Shown one piece after another: positions 16,892 through 25,826 of a stretch of 30,912 nucleotides of DNA; position 1 is the stretch's first letter, and each line of letters starts with the position of its first letter. Below the pieces are notes generated by a model, which worked only from the letters and a program-made list of their open reading frames with translations, was not told the DNA's origin and searched no databases. This DNA comes from Aureispira sp964404215. GTDB lineage: Bacteria; Bacteroidota; Bacteroidia; Chitinophagales; Saprospiraceae. The position numbers and the translations under genes were made by a program. The stretch covers positions 1 to 30,912 of the forward strand of contig CAYOJF010000061.1 of the NCBI GenBank assembly GCA_964404215.1, in the 5' to 3' direction.

Positions 16892-17434
16892 GTGAAAAAA
16901 GATAAGCTACTCATACTTGACTTAGATGAAACATTAATCTATGCCACAGAAAGCAAATTATCTCATGAACCTGACTTCGTCTTCCATACTTTTTATGTAT
17001 ACAAACGTCCATATCTAGAGCATTTTTTATCTACACTCGTTGAACATTATGACATAGCTGTCTGGTCTTCTGCCAGTTCGGACTATGTAAATATCATCGT
17101 CAATCAGTTTATAGCACCAATAATACCCTTACAGTTTGCTTGGTCTGACGAAAGGTGTACTTACAAGCGAAATATAGAGTTAGATGAGTATTACTATATC
17201 AAAGATTTAAAGAAAGCTAAAAAGAAAGGTTATTCTATCGACTCGATGTTAATAGTAGATAACACTAGAGAAAAAGTATCTCGTAATTATGGAAATGCTA
17301 TTTACCCCAGTGACTTCGTTGGTGATCAAGACGATAGTGAATTGAAAGATTTGACCACCTACCTTTTAGGTATAAAAGATCATAAAAATCTACGCCGATT
17401 AGAAAAGAGAGGTTGGAAATCTACTATTTCCTAA
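16892..17434 (+). CDS. FCP1/NIF-type HAD phosphatase
   Basis: This 180-aa protein is a HAD-superfamily phosphatase of the FCP1/SCP (NLI-interacting factor) type. It has the motif I DLDETLIY (10-17, nucleophile Asp10 and general acid Asp12), a RPYLEHFL block, motif II WSSAS near residue 68, and VDNTREKVSRNYGNAI as the motif III/IV region. Eukaryotic relatives dephosphorylate the RNA polymerase II tail; bacterial members exist but their substrates are mostly unknown. The start is a GTG at 16892, chosen because motif I then sits at the usual N-terminal position and no ATG fits upstream. The stop overlaps the convergent gene by four bases. It may be transcribed with the four-helix-bundle gene 84 bases upstream. 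Confidence 0.88.
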   Translation: MKKDKLLILDLDETLIYATESKLSHEPDFVFHTFYVYKRPYLEHFLSTLVEHYDIAVWSSASSDYVNIIVNQFIAPIIPLQFAWSDERCTYKRNIELDEYYYIKDLKKAKKKGYSIDSMLIVDNTREKVSRNYGNAIYPSDFVGDQDDSELKDLTTYLLGIKDHKNLRRLEKRGWKSTIS

Positions 17435-18852
17435 TATCGAATCCGAGACAAATACAACTCTGTATTGCCTGTCCCTGTTACTCTAGACAGCGTCAAGAAA
17501 GTATTCATAGATACTTGGCGACTATGGCGAAGTTCGAGTACAGTACGAAATACTTTTTTGCTATGCGGAATAATATTGCGTTTCACCTCTCCTCTCCCAT
17601 TGATGATATATTCCAAAATACCACTTTCCCAATGGATATTATCATTGAAAATGAGACGGATTCCTTTTTTACCTTTGAAAGCAAAAAAAGAAGAAAAACG
17701 TCCATCGTCATTGGAAGACATTTGTTCTTTATGCAATACTTTTTGCCACTCTCCTTCTCCAATAGGATCAATTGATAATGCCAAAATGTCTTTATACACG
17801 TAGTCTTTACTACTACCAGAACCAATAGATTCATCAAAAGTAGAGCTAGCTGTGTATATAAATTTTTGTTCCGCCACCAATAACATTCCTCCATCATTGC
17901 GAACAAATAAATGACTCGGTTCAAAATTATCAATCGTCAATTCTTTTTCTTTCTTAGCAGAAGGATCCATAAAGGGATCTAATGGATACAAGATAACTTG
18001 TTCGTCTTGTCCATCTCGATAAGAAAAGACGCCATCTACTTGATTATAACGGTTCCCTAGTTTATTTTCGCCATAGAAACCAGCCATTACTACCCGTTCA
18101 TTAACCCGATCATATTCTAGTTTAAAGTCATAATATTTATGATATAAACGTAATGTTTTTTCACGTGGGGCATTGTTGTTTTTTATGGTATGTAAGACAA
18201 GCGAAGGGTAATTATTACGCTCTTCTGTTCGTTCATGAATTTGTTCTATATAATAAGCAACTCCTTGATTATTCACTATCATTTTATCCAAATACTTATA
18301 CGCTCTAGGAGCTGTCTTGGGGAGCAATTGACTCCATTGGATCACTTGGTTCTTTAGGTCATAACAAACAAGTTCTTGTGAGCCATTCATATATTTGTAA
18401 AAGACAATATACTGTCGATTGAGAGATTGAATGACATGACTATCATCAAATACTCCCTTGAACTGATAAATCATCTTATCTGACAACTGCTGAGCATCCT
18501 TTGAGAAAGTTTTGACATGAAGCTGAATGTACCCTTTGAGATAAAAAGAATATAAAATCTGAAAAGTCGTATCTTGTTTTATGATAGCCAAAGTTCGTGT
18601 TTGTTTTTGTGCTACCAATTCAATATCCTTAGTCCAGAGGGGTTTCAATTTCATATCAAAAGCCTGAATTATCGTCTGAGTACTTGTCTTCTGGTAGACT
18701 AATGTTTTTTGCTGTATTTTTCCTATTATCTGATACTCTGTTACAAATTTTGTATCTGCTAAAGCAGTCATTTCGACTGTCTGTGCTTCTGATAAAACAG
18801 CAAATCCTATTAGTGCCCACACGAACCAACCTATTCTTTTATTTATATACAT
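17431..18852 (-). CDS. Secreted protein of unknown family
   Basis: No family is recognised for this 473-aa protein. Residues 1-24 form a signal peptide (basic start, then WFVWALIGFAVLSEAQ), so it should be exported; no lipobox is present. The body is a run of short strands, with repeated patterns such as QELVCYDLKNQVIQWSQLL and FDMKLKPLWTKDIEL that resemble beta-propeller blades. A propeller-like exported scaffold is therefore possible, though not proven. A low-complexity SSTFDESIGSGSSKDY segment lies near residue 340. There is no T9SS sorting domain, so it probably stays in the periplasm or is surface-associated by other means. It converges on the HAD gene with a four-base overlap, leaving no room for a terminator between them. 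Confidence 0.8.
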   Translation of the reverse strand: MYINKRIGWFVWALIGFAVLSEAQTVEMTALADTKFVTEYQIIGKIQQKTLVYQKTSTQTIIQAFDMKLKPLWTKDIELVAQKQTRTLAIIKQDTTFQILYSFYLKGYIQLHVKTFSKDAQQLSDKMIYQFKGVFDDSHVIQSLNRQYIVFYKYMNGSQELVCYDLKNQVIQWSQLLPKTAPRAYKYLDKMIVNNQGVAYYIEQIHERTEERNNYPSLVLHTIKNNNAPREKTLRLYHKYYDFKLEYDRVNERVVMAGFYGENKLGNRYNQVDGVFSYRDGQDEQVILYPLDPFMDPSAKKEKELTIDNFEPSHLFVRNDGGMLLVAEQKFIYTASSTFDESIGSGSSKDYVYKDILALSIDPIGEGEWQKVLHKEQMSSNDDGRFSSFFAFKGKKGIRLIFNDNIHWESGILEYIINGRGEVKRNIIPHSKKVFRTVLELRHSRQVSMNTFLTLSRVTGTGNTELYLSRIRY

Positions 18853-19215
18853 ATAGAATCTATTGTTAATTTTATAGTAAAAGTAAGCTCTAGAATTGAA
18901 AATCTTATGAGCTTATCTCCTATAAACACATTCAAATTTGTATTTTTACCTAGAAGTTGTTTAGAAAGTCCGTTTGTGATAAAATGAGTAAGATTTTTTT
19001 GTTAATTGAGTTACAAATTTGACTAATAGCCCTAGCTATTGGGCTAATTTGTAACGATAAGTAACAGAAAAAGATATTTCATTTGGATATGAAGAGACTT
19101 TTTAAACAACTTCCTAAAATCAAAACGAAAAACATTGATTAAAGATAATCCCTGTTGTGTGTTTAGAGCATTAGATACTATAACAAAAATTAAACCTTTT
19201 ATAAAAAAATACTTT
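18853..19215. other. Non-coding region holding a foldback element
   Basis: This 363-base divergent region contains the MITE-like element at 18953-19113. Outside it the DNA is AT-rich, with no recognised promoter. An open frame from a TTG at 19135 leads into the TPR lipoprotein, but its first 27 codons look non-coding. Confidence 0.5.
18953..19113. mobile_element. MITE-like foldback element, 161 bp
   Basis: The 18-base ends GAAGTTGTTTAGAAAGTC (18953-18970) and its inverted copy at 19096-19113 differ at one position. Inside, the two halves remain imperfectly complementary: AAAATGA and poly-T/poly-A stretches match, as does GTTACAAATT (19010-19019) with AATTTGTAAC (19046-19055). The apex holds AGCCC/GGGCT. 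The whole unit can fold into one long hairpin and has no coding capacity. Its left end aligns with the last 49 bases of this window, supporting a dispersed repeat. Confidence 0.7.
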
Positions 19216-20238
19216 ATGTCAGCTAAAACAGTGCTTCTGCTTACAAGTTTATGTTTATTGCTTTTGACCGCTTGTAGTAGTCAAGAAAAGCCAGATGAAT
19301 TGATTGTAGAACATGGAGCAGCTACTGGAATTCCTTCTATTGATGCTATTAGTAGAGATATTCAGAGTAACCCTAATGATATTCAGCTCTATGTAGCTCG
19401 TACCGATGCCTATGCTAGAGAAGGTCTCTACAAAGAAGCAGTAAAAGACGCTCAAAAAGTCCTCAAAATGGATACTACTCGTTGGCAGTCCTACAAACTA
19501 CTTGCTTGGAGTTATTTGGACAATGACGAATCCAAAAGAGCGGTTAAAACACTAGAAAAAGGACTAGAAATACAACCAAAAAACATCAATTTACTGCTGA
19601 CTCATGCTGAGATTTCTCATATTCTCAAACAATACGAAAAAGGACTCATTTCGGTAGACAATATTCTCAAACAAAATGAGCGTCATGTAGAAGGTCTATT
19701 CATGAAAGGACTGATTCGTAAAGACATGAAGGATACTCTAGGAGCAATCAACCACTTTCAGAGTGCTGTAGAAGAAGACGCTAATCATTTTAGTGCTTAT
19801 CTAGAGTTGGCTAATTTATTCTACAAAATGAGAGAGCCTATAGCCGTTGATTACTACAAAAATGCTCTTAGGATTGATTCCACAAGCTATCTAGCTCATA
19901 AAGGGATGACCAACTACTATCACCAAACAGGACAACACGAAAAAGCAAAAAAAGCTTATGAGCGTGCTATTTACCACCATCCACAAGAAGCTGATCTTAG
20001 TTACAACTATGCTCTGCTTTATATGGAATTAGAAGAACATCAAAAAGCATTTGATTATTTTGATATTGCGACTAAATATGACCCACAGTTTGGTAAAGCT
20101 CATTTTTATAGAGGACTAGCAGCCGAAAAATTAAATAATATAGAAGAGGCTACTCGTAGCTATAAGAACGCAAAGAGTAATGGAGATAAGAACCTACGTC
20201 TAAGAGCGATAGATGCTTTAGATAATCTCCCCAAATAA
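19216..20238 (+). CDS. TPR-repeat lipoprotein
   Basis: This 340-aa protein is a lipid-anchored TPR protein. The ATG at 19216 gives MSAKTVLLLTSLCLLLLTAC, a clear lipoprotein signal with lipobox LTAC, so the longer frame from a TTG at 19135 is rejected. From about residue 50 to the end there are roughly eight TPR units, with typical patterns such as YKLLAWSYLDNDESKRAVKT and YNYALLYMELEEHQKAFDYF. TPR proteins usually act as protein-binding scaffolds, so a role in an envelope complex is likely, but the partner is unknown. It ends 23 bases before serA in the same direction and may be co-transcribed with it, although no functional link to serine synthesis is evident. Confidence 0.88.
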   Translation: MSAKTVLLLTSLCLLLLTACSSQEKPDELIVEHGAATGIPSIDAISRDIQSNPNDIQLYVARTDAYAREGLYKEAVKDAQKVLKMDTTRWQSYKLLAWSYLDNDESKRAVKTLEKGLEIQPKNINLLLTHAEISHILKQYEKGLISVDNILKQNERHVEGLFMKGLIRKDMKDTLGAINHFQSAVEEDANHFSAYLELANLFYKMREPIAVDYYKNALRIDSTSYLAHKGMTNYYHQTGQHEKAKKAYERAIYHHPQEADLSYNYALLYMELEEHQKAFDYFDIATKYDPQFGKAHFYRGLAAEKLNNIEEATRSYKNAKSNGDKNLRLRAIDALDNLPK

Positions 20239-20261
20239 ATACACTACTAAAATAAATAATT

Positions 20262-21227
20262 ATGATTAAGATATTGGTTAACGATGGTATTCATGCTGAT
20301 GGAAAACTATTATTGGAAGAAGCTGCTTACCAAGTAGAAACAACAAAGGTACCTCAAGAAGAATTAGCAACCAAACTTCCCGAATACGATGCTATTATTG
20401 TACGCTCTGCGACCAAAATTCGCAAAGAGTTGATTGACCAGTGTCCTAATCTCAAATTAATAGCTCGTGGTGGAGTTGGGATGGATAATATTGATGTCGA
20501 CTATGCTCGTTCCAAGGGAATCAAAGTAATCAATACTCCTAAAGCTTCTTCTCAATCCGTAGCTGAGTTAGTTGTGGGGCATCTATTTACCTTAGCTCGT
20601 TTCTTACATCGAGCCAATAGAGATATGCCTGCTACAGGTACTTCAGAATTCAAGGCATTGAAAAAACAATACTCAAAAGGAGTTCAATTACGTGGAAAAA
20701 CACTCGGAATTATTGGTTTTGGACGTATTGGTCAAGCAGTAGCTCGCATGGCTTATGGTCTAGGAATGCGTGTCCTAGCAGGTGATCTAGAGCGATATGA
20801 AGTAGATATACACTTGCATACACCAGAGGCATCTAATGTCTCTTTTGCGATACAGACCAAAACTGTTTCTGTTCAGAAAGTCATTGAGAACAGTGATTTC
20901 ATTACCATTCATGTTCCTAGTGTTGATAAACCTGTCATTGGTACAACAGAATTGGCACAAATGAAAGAGGGTGTCTTTTTGATTAATACCGCCCGTGGTG
21001 GTACGATTGATGAAGATGCTTTGTTAGCGGCTTTAGCAAGTGGAAAAGTGGCTGCTGCTGCTCTAGATGTATTCGAGAACGAACCAAGCCCTAAGGCTGA
21101 ATTATTGAATCATCCTCAAATTTCTGTTACACCTCACATTGGTGCTTCCACTCTAGAAGCTCAACGTAATATTGGACTAGAACTGGCAGATGCTTTGATT
21201 GATTTTTTTGGTGAAGAAACTGCTTAG
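20262..21227 (+). CDS. serA: D-3-phosphoglycerate dehydrogenase, short form
   Basis: This enzyme should oxidise 3-phosphoglycerate to 3-phosphohydroxypyruvate with NAD, the first step of serine synthesis in the cytoplasm. It is a D-2-hydroxyacid dehydrogenase with the nucleotide-binding motif GFGRIG (152-157) and the catalytic set Arg245 (NTARGG), Glu274 (FENEP) and His292 (TPHIGAST). The 321-aa length lacks the C-terminal ACT domain of the long forms, so serine feedback through ACT is not expected. No serC neighbour is seen; a TPR lipoprotein gene precedes it by 23 bases. Another substrate within the D-2-hydroxyacid family cannot be excluded, but the block VRSATKIRKELIDQCPNL is typical of SerA. 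A strong hairpin terminator follows. Confidence 0.87.
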   Translation: MIKILVNDGIHADGKLLLEEAAYQVETTKVPQEELATKLPEYDAIIVRSATKIRKELIDQCPNLKLIARGGVGMDNIDVDYARSKGIKVINTPKASSQSVAELVVGHLFTLARFLHRANRDMPATGTSEFKALKKQYSKGVQLRGKTLGIIGFGRIGQAVARMAYGLGMRVLAGDLERYEVDIHLHTPEASNVSFAIQTKTVSVQKVIENSDFITIHVPSVDKPVIGTTELAQMKEGVFLINTARGGTIDEDALLAALASGKVAAAALDVFENEPSPKAELLNHPQISVTPHIGASTLEAQRNIGLELADALIDFFGEETA

Positions 21228-21249
21228 CAAATCACTGATTATAGTCTAC

Positions 21250-21286
21250 AAAAAGAGGAACAAAATTAATTTTGTTCCTCTTTTTT
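21250..21286. terminator. Strong intrinsic terminator after serA
   Basis: An 18-bp perfect inverted repeat (21250-21267 with 21268-21285; core GAGGAACAAAATT) ends in a T-run on the plus strand and starts with an A-run, so it may work in both directions. It separates serA from the leftward 157-aa gene whose stop lies at 21317. Confidence 0.88.
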
Positions 21287-21316
21287 GTATCACATTTTGA
21301 CAAAAATCACCTTTTG

Positions 21317-21790
21317 TTAATCAATGTAATGGTAATTGATTTTTATCTTTTTTTCGTAATAAAGATTCGTCTGATCCTGTTCATCCATAGAGATGTAAGT
21401 GATTCTTGGCAGCAACATTTTTCTATTTTCAGAACAATGCTTACTGAATAAATCCTCATACAAATACCAATTAACAGTTTTGGACGAATTTGGCTTAATC
21501 ACATTTGATAGCTTATCTTTTTTTGAAATATAACTATTGACACCTATAAAATTAATAATCCTATATTCTGTAGAACTTCCCAGAGTTATTAGAACAATTG
21601 GAATTTTAATTTGATTACCACAGTTATTTTGGGATATATTATAGTTCACCTCCAGTAAACTTTCATTAGCTGTCAAGCTATCCAAATTGATATACAAAGT
21701 ATCTAATGACTGCCCCCAAATTAGATTACTTAGGAGTAGTAGAGGTAGTATAATTAGGTTATTGTAATTCTTTGATTTTATCCAGTACAT
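21317..21790 (-). CDS. Small exported protein of unknown function
   Basis: No family is recognised for this 157-aa protein. The N-terminus has a polar stretch followed by LIILPLLLLSNLIWGQS, which looks like a signal peptide cleaved after about residue 26, so export to the periplasm is predicted. The mature part is strand-rich with two Cys residues (CGNQ and HCSEN) that could form a disulfide. Its start overlaps the end of the preceding 494-aa gene by 32 bases, so the two are translationally linked. The frame is open throughout and the codon use looks like its partner's. It may act with the 494-aa protein, but the nature of that link is unknown. Confidence 0.7.
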   Translation of the reverse strand: MYWIKSKNYNNLIILPLLLLSNLIWGQSLDTLYINLDSLTANESLLEVNYNISQNNCGNQIKIPIVLITLGSSTEYRIINFIGVNSYISKKDKLSNVIKPNSSKTVNWYLYEDLFSKHCSENRKMLLPRITYISMDEQDQTNLYYEKKIKINYHYID

Positions 21791-23243
21791 ATTTAATATT
21801 TACAAGTTCTAAATAACTATCTGATTGATATAACTCATCTATCATTTCAGGGTTCTCCCTCTGTAATTTAGATAAATCTTCACTCTCATTAGAAGATACT
21901 TTATTATGAGCATATTCCACATTTTCTGGCTCTATATGAGTATCCGCATCTTTTCCAATAGTAACCGTAGCTTCAGACATATTCATTTCATGTATTAGAA
22001 TAGTTTGAATTGGAATTATTTTTAATGTAGCAAATTGCTGTAAAGTACTGATATTAGATGCAAACAAATCCTTTAGATTCTTTTTTATTGATTCAGAATG
22101 TATAATAATAAGCCCTTTAGACTTTTTAAGCTTTGATATAGAGATAGATTCTATCCATTTTTTTTCAGAACCATTAGGTACTCTATCCAAGTTTTTTTTC
22201 ATAAAGTGAATTGCCTCTATTAATGGCTCAAATCCATCATAACCTTCTGTGAGAATTTCACCAGAATTTCCTTTCCAAGATATTAATGAATCTAATTTAC
22301 GGCTATAATAAATTTCTTCTAAAAAAGGATCTGATAAAAACCATTGTTCTGTAAATGGAATAACATTTACTACATCTTTTAATGTTTTACCTTTTCCTTC
22401 CTTAGGGTTATAACTATTTGTAATATTTTTTTCTAACTTTAATATTACATTTCCTATATCACTACTCTGAGACTTCAATAAATTAGTCTGTACACGTTGA
22501 ATTTCATCTAAAATTCTACCATTCAACTTAATTTTTTTGTTTGCTACTAATGCGATATCGTATTCAATATCTTTTTTAAGTTTAACAAACCCTGCTGACT
22601 TTTCTTTAAACCCAACAACTTGTTCTTCTGTAAAGTATTTATAAACTTTCTCGTGTTCGCATATTCTATTCTCCACTCGAAACAAAGCATGTTCTACATC
22701 ATTTAAAAAAGCTTTCAACAAATTTTTATCACTTACTTCATCATCTTCATTGATCTCTGTTAACGCCGCCAATTCTAGATAACCACGGTAATACTCCTCC
22801 TCTTCCCAAAAGATAATTTCTTTGAGTGTTAAATGTTTTTTATCATTTATGATCACCTCCTTAGTTAAGACAACTACCTCCATATTTTCAGTAATTGAGA
22901 TTTTTCCTTTACCAGGAAATTGTTTTATCGCTCCTTTTTCATCCTTTATGGCAAATTTACTCTTATTTCCACATCCCTTTACTCTTGTTGTATTGCCTCT
23001 AAACTTATTGACCTGTGCTAATTTCAATTCAATTTCCGTACCTCTTTCTTCAATAGCAGTTTCTGCGGCTGCTATTTTTTGGCTTAAACGCTCTAAACAC
23101 CCCCGTTCTTTTTCTGTCACTACTCCATCTGATTCAAATAGCTCTCTAAAATGAGCTTGCTTTTCCTTAAACTTATCAATTTTATTTTTGAGTTTATCCA
23201 ATTTCACTTTGTTCTGTTGGAGTTTTTTGATTGGGTTTTTCAT
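21759..23243 (-). CDS. Unknown protein with N-terminal coiled coil
   Basis: No family is recognised with confidence for this 494-aa protein. Residues 1-80 are a highly charged coiled coil, interrupted by FESDGVVTEKERGCLERL (about 36-53), which has the look of a helix-turn-helix or EF-hand-like linker. A short Lys/Gly-rich beta segment follows (VKGCGNKSKF to about residue 150), then long helical and mixed parts. There is no signal peptide and no membrane segment. It overlaps the small exported protein by 32 bases and lies 45 bases after rel, so it may be read from the rel transcript. The pair looks more AT-rich than its neighbours. An injected-effector or toxin role is only a speculation. Confidence 0.7.
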   Translation of the reverse strand: MKNPIKKLQQNKVKLDKLKNKIDKFKEKQAHFRELFESDGVVTEKERGCLERLSQKIAAAETAIEERGTEIELKLAQVNKFRGNTTRVKGCGNKSKFAIKDEKGAIKQFPGKGKISITENMEVVVLTKEVIINDKKHLTLKEIIFWEEEEYYRGYLELAALTEINEDDEVSDKNLLKAFLNDVEHALFRVENRICEHEKVYKYFTEEQVVGFKEKSAGFVKLKKDIEYDIALVANKKIKLNGRILDEIQRVQTNLLKSQSSDIGNVILKLEKNITNSYNPKEGKGKTLKDVVNVIPFTEQWFLSDPFLEEIYYSRKLDSLISWKGNSGEILTEGYDGFEPLIEAIHFMKKNLDRVPNGSEKKWIESISISKLKKSKGLIIIHSESIKKNLKDLFASNISTLQQFATLKIIPIQTILIHEMNMSEATVTIGKDADTHIEPENVEYAHNKVSSNESEDLSKLQRENPEMIDELYQSDSYLELVNIKYVLDKIKELQ

Positions 23244-23288
23244 TATAATTTTATTTTTAAATTATTCTATAAATTCTATCTTTCCTAT

Positions 23289-25565
23289 CTACTCTATTCG
23301 AGCCACAGTATTCACCGCCTTCAGATTCTTCAGTGCCAGTATCAATTTATTCAGTTCATCTTTATCTTTAACCACTACACTGATTTTACCTTCAAAGTGC
23401 CCTTCGTCTCCTGTCATGGAGAACCCTCTCATGTTCAACTTAAGTTGGTCGGTCACAATATGTGAAATACTCTGTACAATTCCGAGGTCATCCATTCCTG
23501 TTATTAGTAGTCCTGCTATGAAAGAAGTATTTGCCGAGTCTACCCATTCTGCCTTTTTGATTCGATAGCCAAAGGTCGCTTGTAAGTATTCTGCATTAGG
23601 ACAAGTAGTCCTATGAATTTTCATCCCATGTTTAGACGTGACATAAGCAAAGATATCATCTCCCAAAACAGGATTACAGCAAGTAGCCAAAGACGAACCA
23701 TAACTAGCTGCATCTACCCCATCTACCAATAGCTTTGGTGTTCCTTGGAATCGTTTACGATTACGAACTGGTATTTTGGACTGTATCGTAGTTGCCTGTT
23801 GAGGCTCATCTTCTGCATCTATACGCTCTAGCAGTAGTCGATTGTTATCAACTTTCAAAAACTTAATTTCGTTCAGATTAAACTGTTGAGTATAGATACC
23901 ATAGTACATATCCAAACGATTCTGAGCACCGTAGAATTTGACTAGGGTATCAATATTTTCTTCCAAACTATCTAGTTTGAGGGCCTTCAATTTTCTATCT
24001 AGCGTCTCTTTTCCTATCGACCCCTGTTTAAGTTTTTCTTCTTTGAGTGCTTGACGAATTTTGCTTCGAGCTTTTCCTGTTTGTACTATCTTGAGCCACG
24101 ACTCAGTTGGTTTCTGAGTAGAACTCGTAATGACATACAATTGATCTCCATTTTTGAGTTCATAGCTCAAAGGAACGATCCGTTGTTCGACTTTGATCGA
24201 CTTACAGTGATAGCCTACTTCAGAGTGTATATCAAATGCAAAATCTAAAGCAGTTGCCCCCTTCGGAAAAAATCGCATATCTCCTTGTGGCGTAAACACA
24301 TAGATTTCTTCTGCAAAAAGATTTGATTTGAAATCATTCAAAAAATCAATGGCATCATTATCAGGATTCTCGAGCATTTCTCTTGCTTTGCTCAACCAAT
24401 CTTCAAAAATACTCTCCTGCTGTTTGATTCCTTTGTACTTCCAGTGAGCAGCATACCCTAACTCTGCCACTTCATCCATACGCTCAGTACGAATCTGTAC
24501 TTCTACAAATCTTCCTTGTGGTCCCATTACCGTAGTATGCAGGGATTCATATCCATTGGACTTGGGAGTAGAAACCCAATCTTTGAATCGTTCGGGAACA
24601 GGAGTGTAATTGTCTGTCACCATCGAATAGAGGTTAAAACAAACCGACTTCTCTTCATCTGAGGGTACATCGGCTATGATACGAATCGCAAAAAGATCAT
24701 AAATTTCCTCAAAAGAGACCTGTTTCTTTTTTAGCTTGGTGCTAATAGAAGAAACTGATTTAGCACGACCAAAGATTCTAAAATTGTCGATATCATACTT
24801 CTTTTTGATTGCTTTTTTGATTGGCTTGATGAACTGGTTGACATATTTTTCTCGTTCATCCTCTGTATCTTTTAGCTTTTGTACGATAAAACTATAATGT
24901 TCTTTTTCTATAATTTTCAGACACAAATCCTCAAATTCATTCTTGATATTATAAAACCCTAAACGGTGTGCTAAAGGAGCATAAATAAAAGACGTCTCTG
25001 AAGCAATTTTAAGCTGTTTGTGTATCGGCATCGAACCCAAGGTCCGCATATTATGCAGTCGGTCAGCCATCTTAATCAAAACTACTCGAATATCTTTCGA
25101 TATCGTCAGTAAGATTTTTTTGAAATTTTCAGCTTGTGGACTTAATATCTCTGCATCCTTTACATTGGCAATATGACTAAATTTTGTCAAGCCATCTACT
25201 ATCGTAGAAATGTTCTCTCCAAATACTCCTGTTAAATCAGCAAATGTTACAGAAGTATCTTCTACGACATCATGTAACAAGGCTGCCTTGATAGAAGTAG
25301 CTCCTAAACCTAATTCAGCAGCACAAATACGGGCGACTTCTATAGGATGAAAAATATACAATTCGCCTGATTTTCGTCGTTGTTGGCTATGTGCTAAACG
25401 AGCCAATTCATAGGCTTTCTGAATCAATACTTTTTCTTCTTCCTTGGGTTCTTGCCTCATGGATCGTAGCAAACGTCTATAGGCTAAATGTATTTGCTTA
25501 TCCTCTTCTGGTGAAGCGGTATCTTCGTAATCAAAAGTTACGTTATGTAAAGTTGTTTCTATCAT
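23289..25565 (-). CDS. rel: Bifunctional (p)ppGpp synthetase/hydrolase
   Basis: This 758-aa cytoplasmic protein makes and degrades (p)ppGpp in the stringent response. The order is HD hydrolase (FHP with His73, HDVVEDT 98-104, Asp168 in KMADRLHNMR), synthetase (about 240-375) with RFKD at 326-329, TGS domain (about 419-480) and C-terminal ACT (about 680-758). Both catalytic parts look intact, and the RXKD motif is the type found in bifunctional Rel/SpoT rather than RelA. The start is the ATG at 25565 (MIETTLHN); the frame is open 55 codons further upstream to 25730, but that extension is atypical and reads as the intergenic region. Regulation by ribosome contact through TGS/ACT is known for the family. 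Confidence 0.95.
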   Translation of the reverse strand: MIETTLHNVTFDYEDTASPEEDKQIHLAYRRLLRSMRQEPKEEEKVLIQKAYELARLAHSQQRRKSGELYIFHPIEVARICAAELGLGATSIKAALLHDVVEDTSVTFADLTGVFGENISTIVDGLTKFSHIANVKDAEILSPQAENFKKILLTISKDIRVVLIKMADRLHNMRTLGSMPIHKQLKIASETSFIYAPLAHRLGFYNIKNEFEDLCLKIIEKEHYSFIVQKLKDTEDEREKYVNQFIKPIKKAIKKKYDIDNFRIFGRAKSVSSISTKLKKKQVSFEEIYDLFAIRIIADVPSDEEKSVCFNLYSMVTDNYTPVPERFKDWVSTPKSNGYESLHTTVMGPQGRFVEVQIRTERMDEVAELGYAAHWKYKGIKQQESIFEDWLSKAREMLENPDNDAIDFLNDFKSNLFAEEIYVFTPQGDMRFFPKGATALDFAFDIHSEVGYHCKSIKVEQRIVPLSYELKNGDQLYVITSSTQKPTESWLKIVQTGKARSKIRQALKEEKLKQGSIGKETLDRKLKALKLDSLEENIDTLVKFYGAQNRLDMYYGIYTQQFNLNEIKFLKVDNNRLLLERIDAEDEPQQATTIQSKIPVRNRKRFQGTPKLLVDGVDAASYGSSLATCCNPVLGDDIFAYVTSKHGMKIHRTTCPNAEYLQATFGYRIKKAEWVDSANTSFIAGLLITGMDDLGIVQSISHIVTDQLKLNMRGFSMTGDEGHFEGKISVVVKDKDELNKLILALKNLKAVNTVARIE

Positions 25566-25826
25566 CGTTATCTTATTATATACTGTTCTTACAGAATGTG
25601 TACAAATGCTAGTTCTAAGATGCAAAAAAACTACACAAGTTGTACCAAACCAATTCAGTTTTATTGTCAAATTGTCATAATTAAATCCTAAAATAACTTT
25701 ATAAACAAAATCATGAAAGAGAGGCTTCAATAATAGTAGGCAATTCTTTATCTTCGCCTATTAATTTGGAATAAAAGATGATAGGGATATTATCTGAATC
25801 TCTTTTTTTATAAAAAAAACAAACGA
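25566..25826. promoter_or_regulatory. Divergent rel-metH intergenic region
   Basis: This 261-base AT-rich region must hold the promoters of the leftward rel and rightward metH genes. No TAnnTTTG box was found in either direction. A cobalamin riboswitch was looked for because of metH, but no B12-box-like sequence is present. Nothing else is recognised. Confidence 0.4.

Noticed and set aside
19135..19215. N-terminal extension of the TPR lipoprotein from a TTG
   Set aside because: The ATG at 19216 places a perfect lipoprotein signal at the N-terminus; the extension would bury it.
25566..25730. 55-codon N-terminal extension of Rel
   Set aside because: The extension has no Rel-like sequence, reads as AT-rich intergenic DNA, and the ATG at 25565 gives a normal Rel start.
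25731..25826. Cobalamin riboswitch before metH
   Set aside because: The space is short and no B12-box or typical stem set was found.
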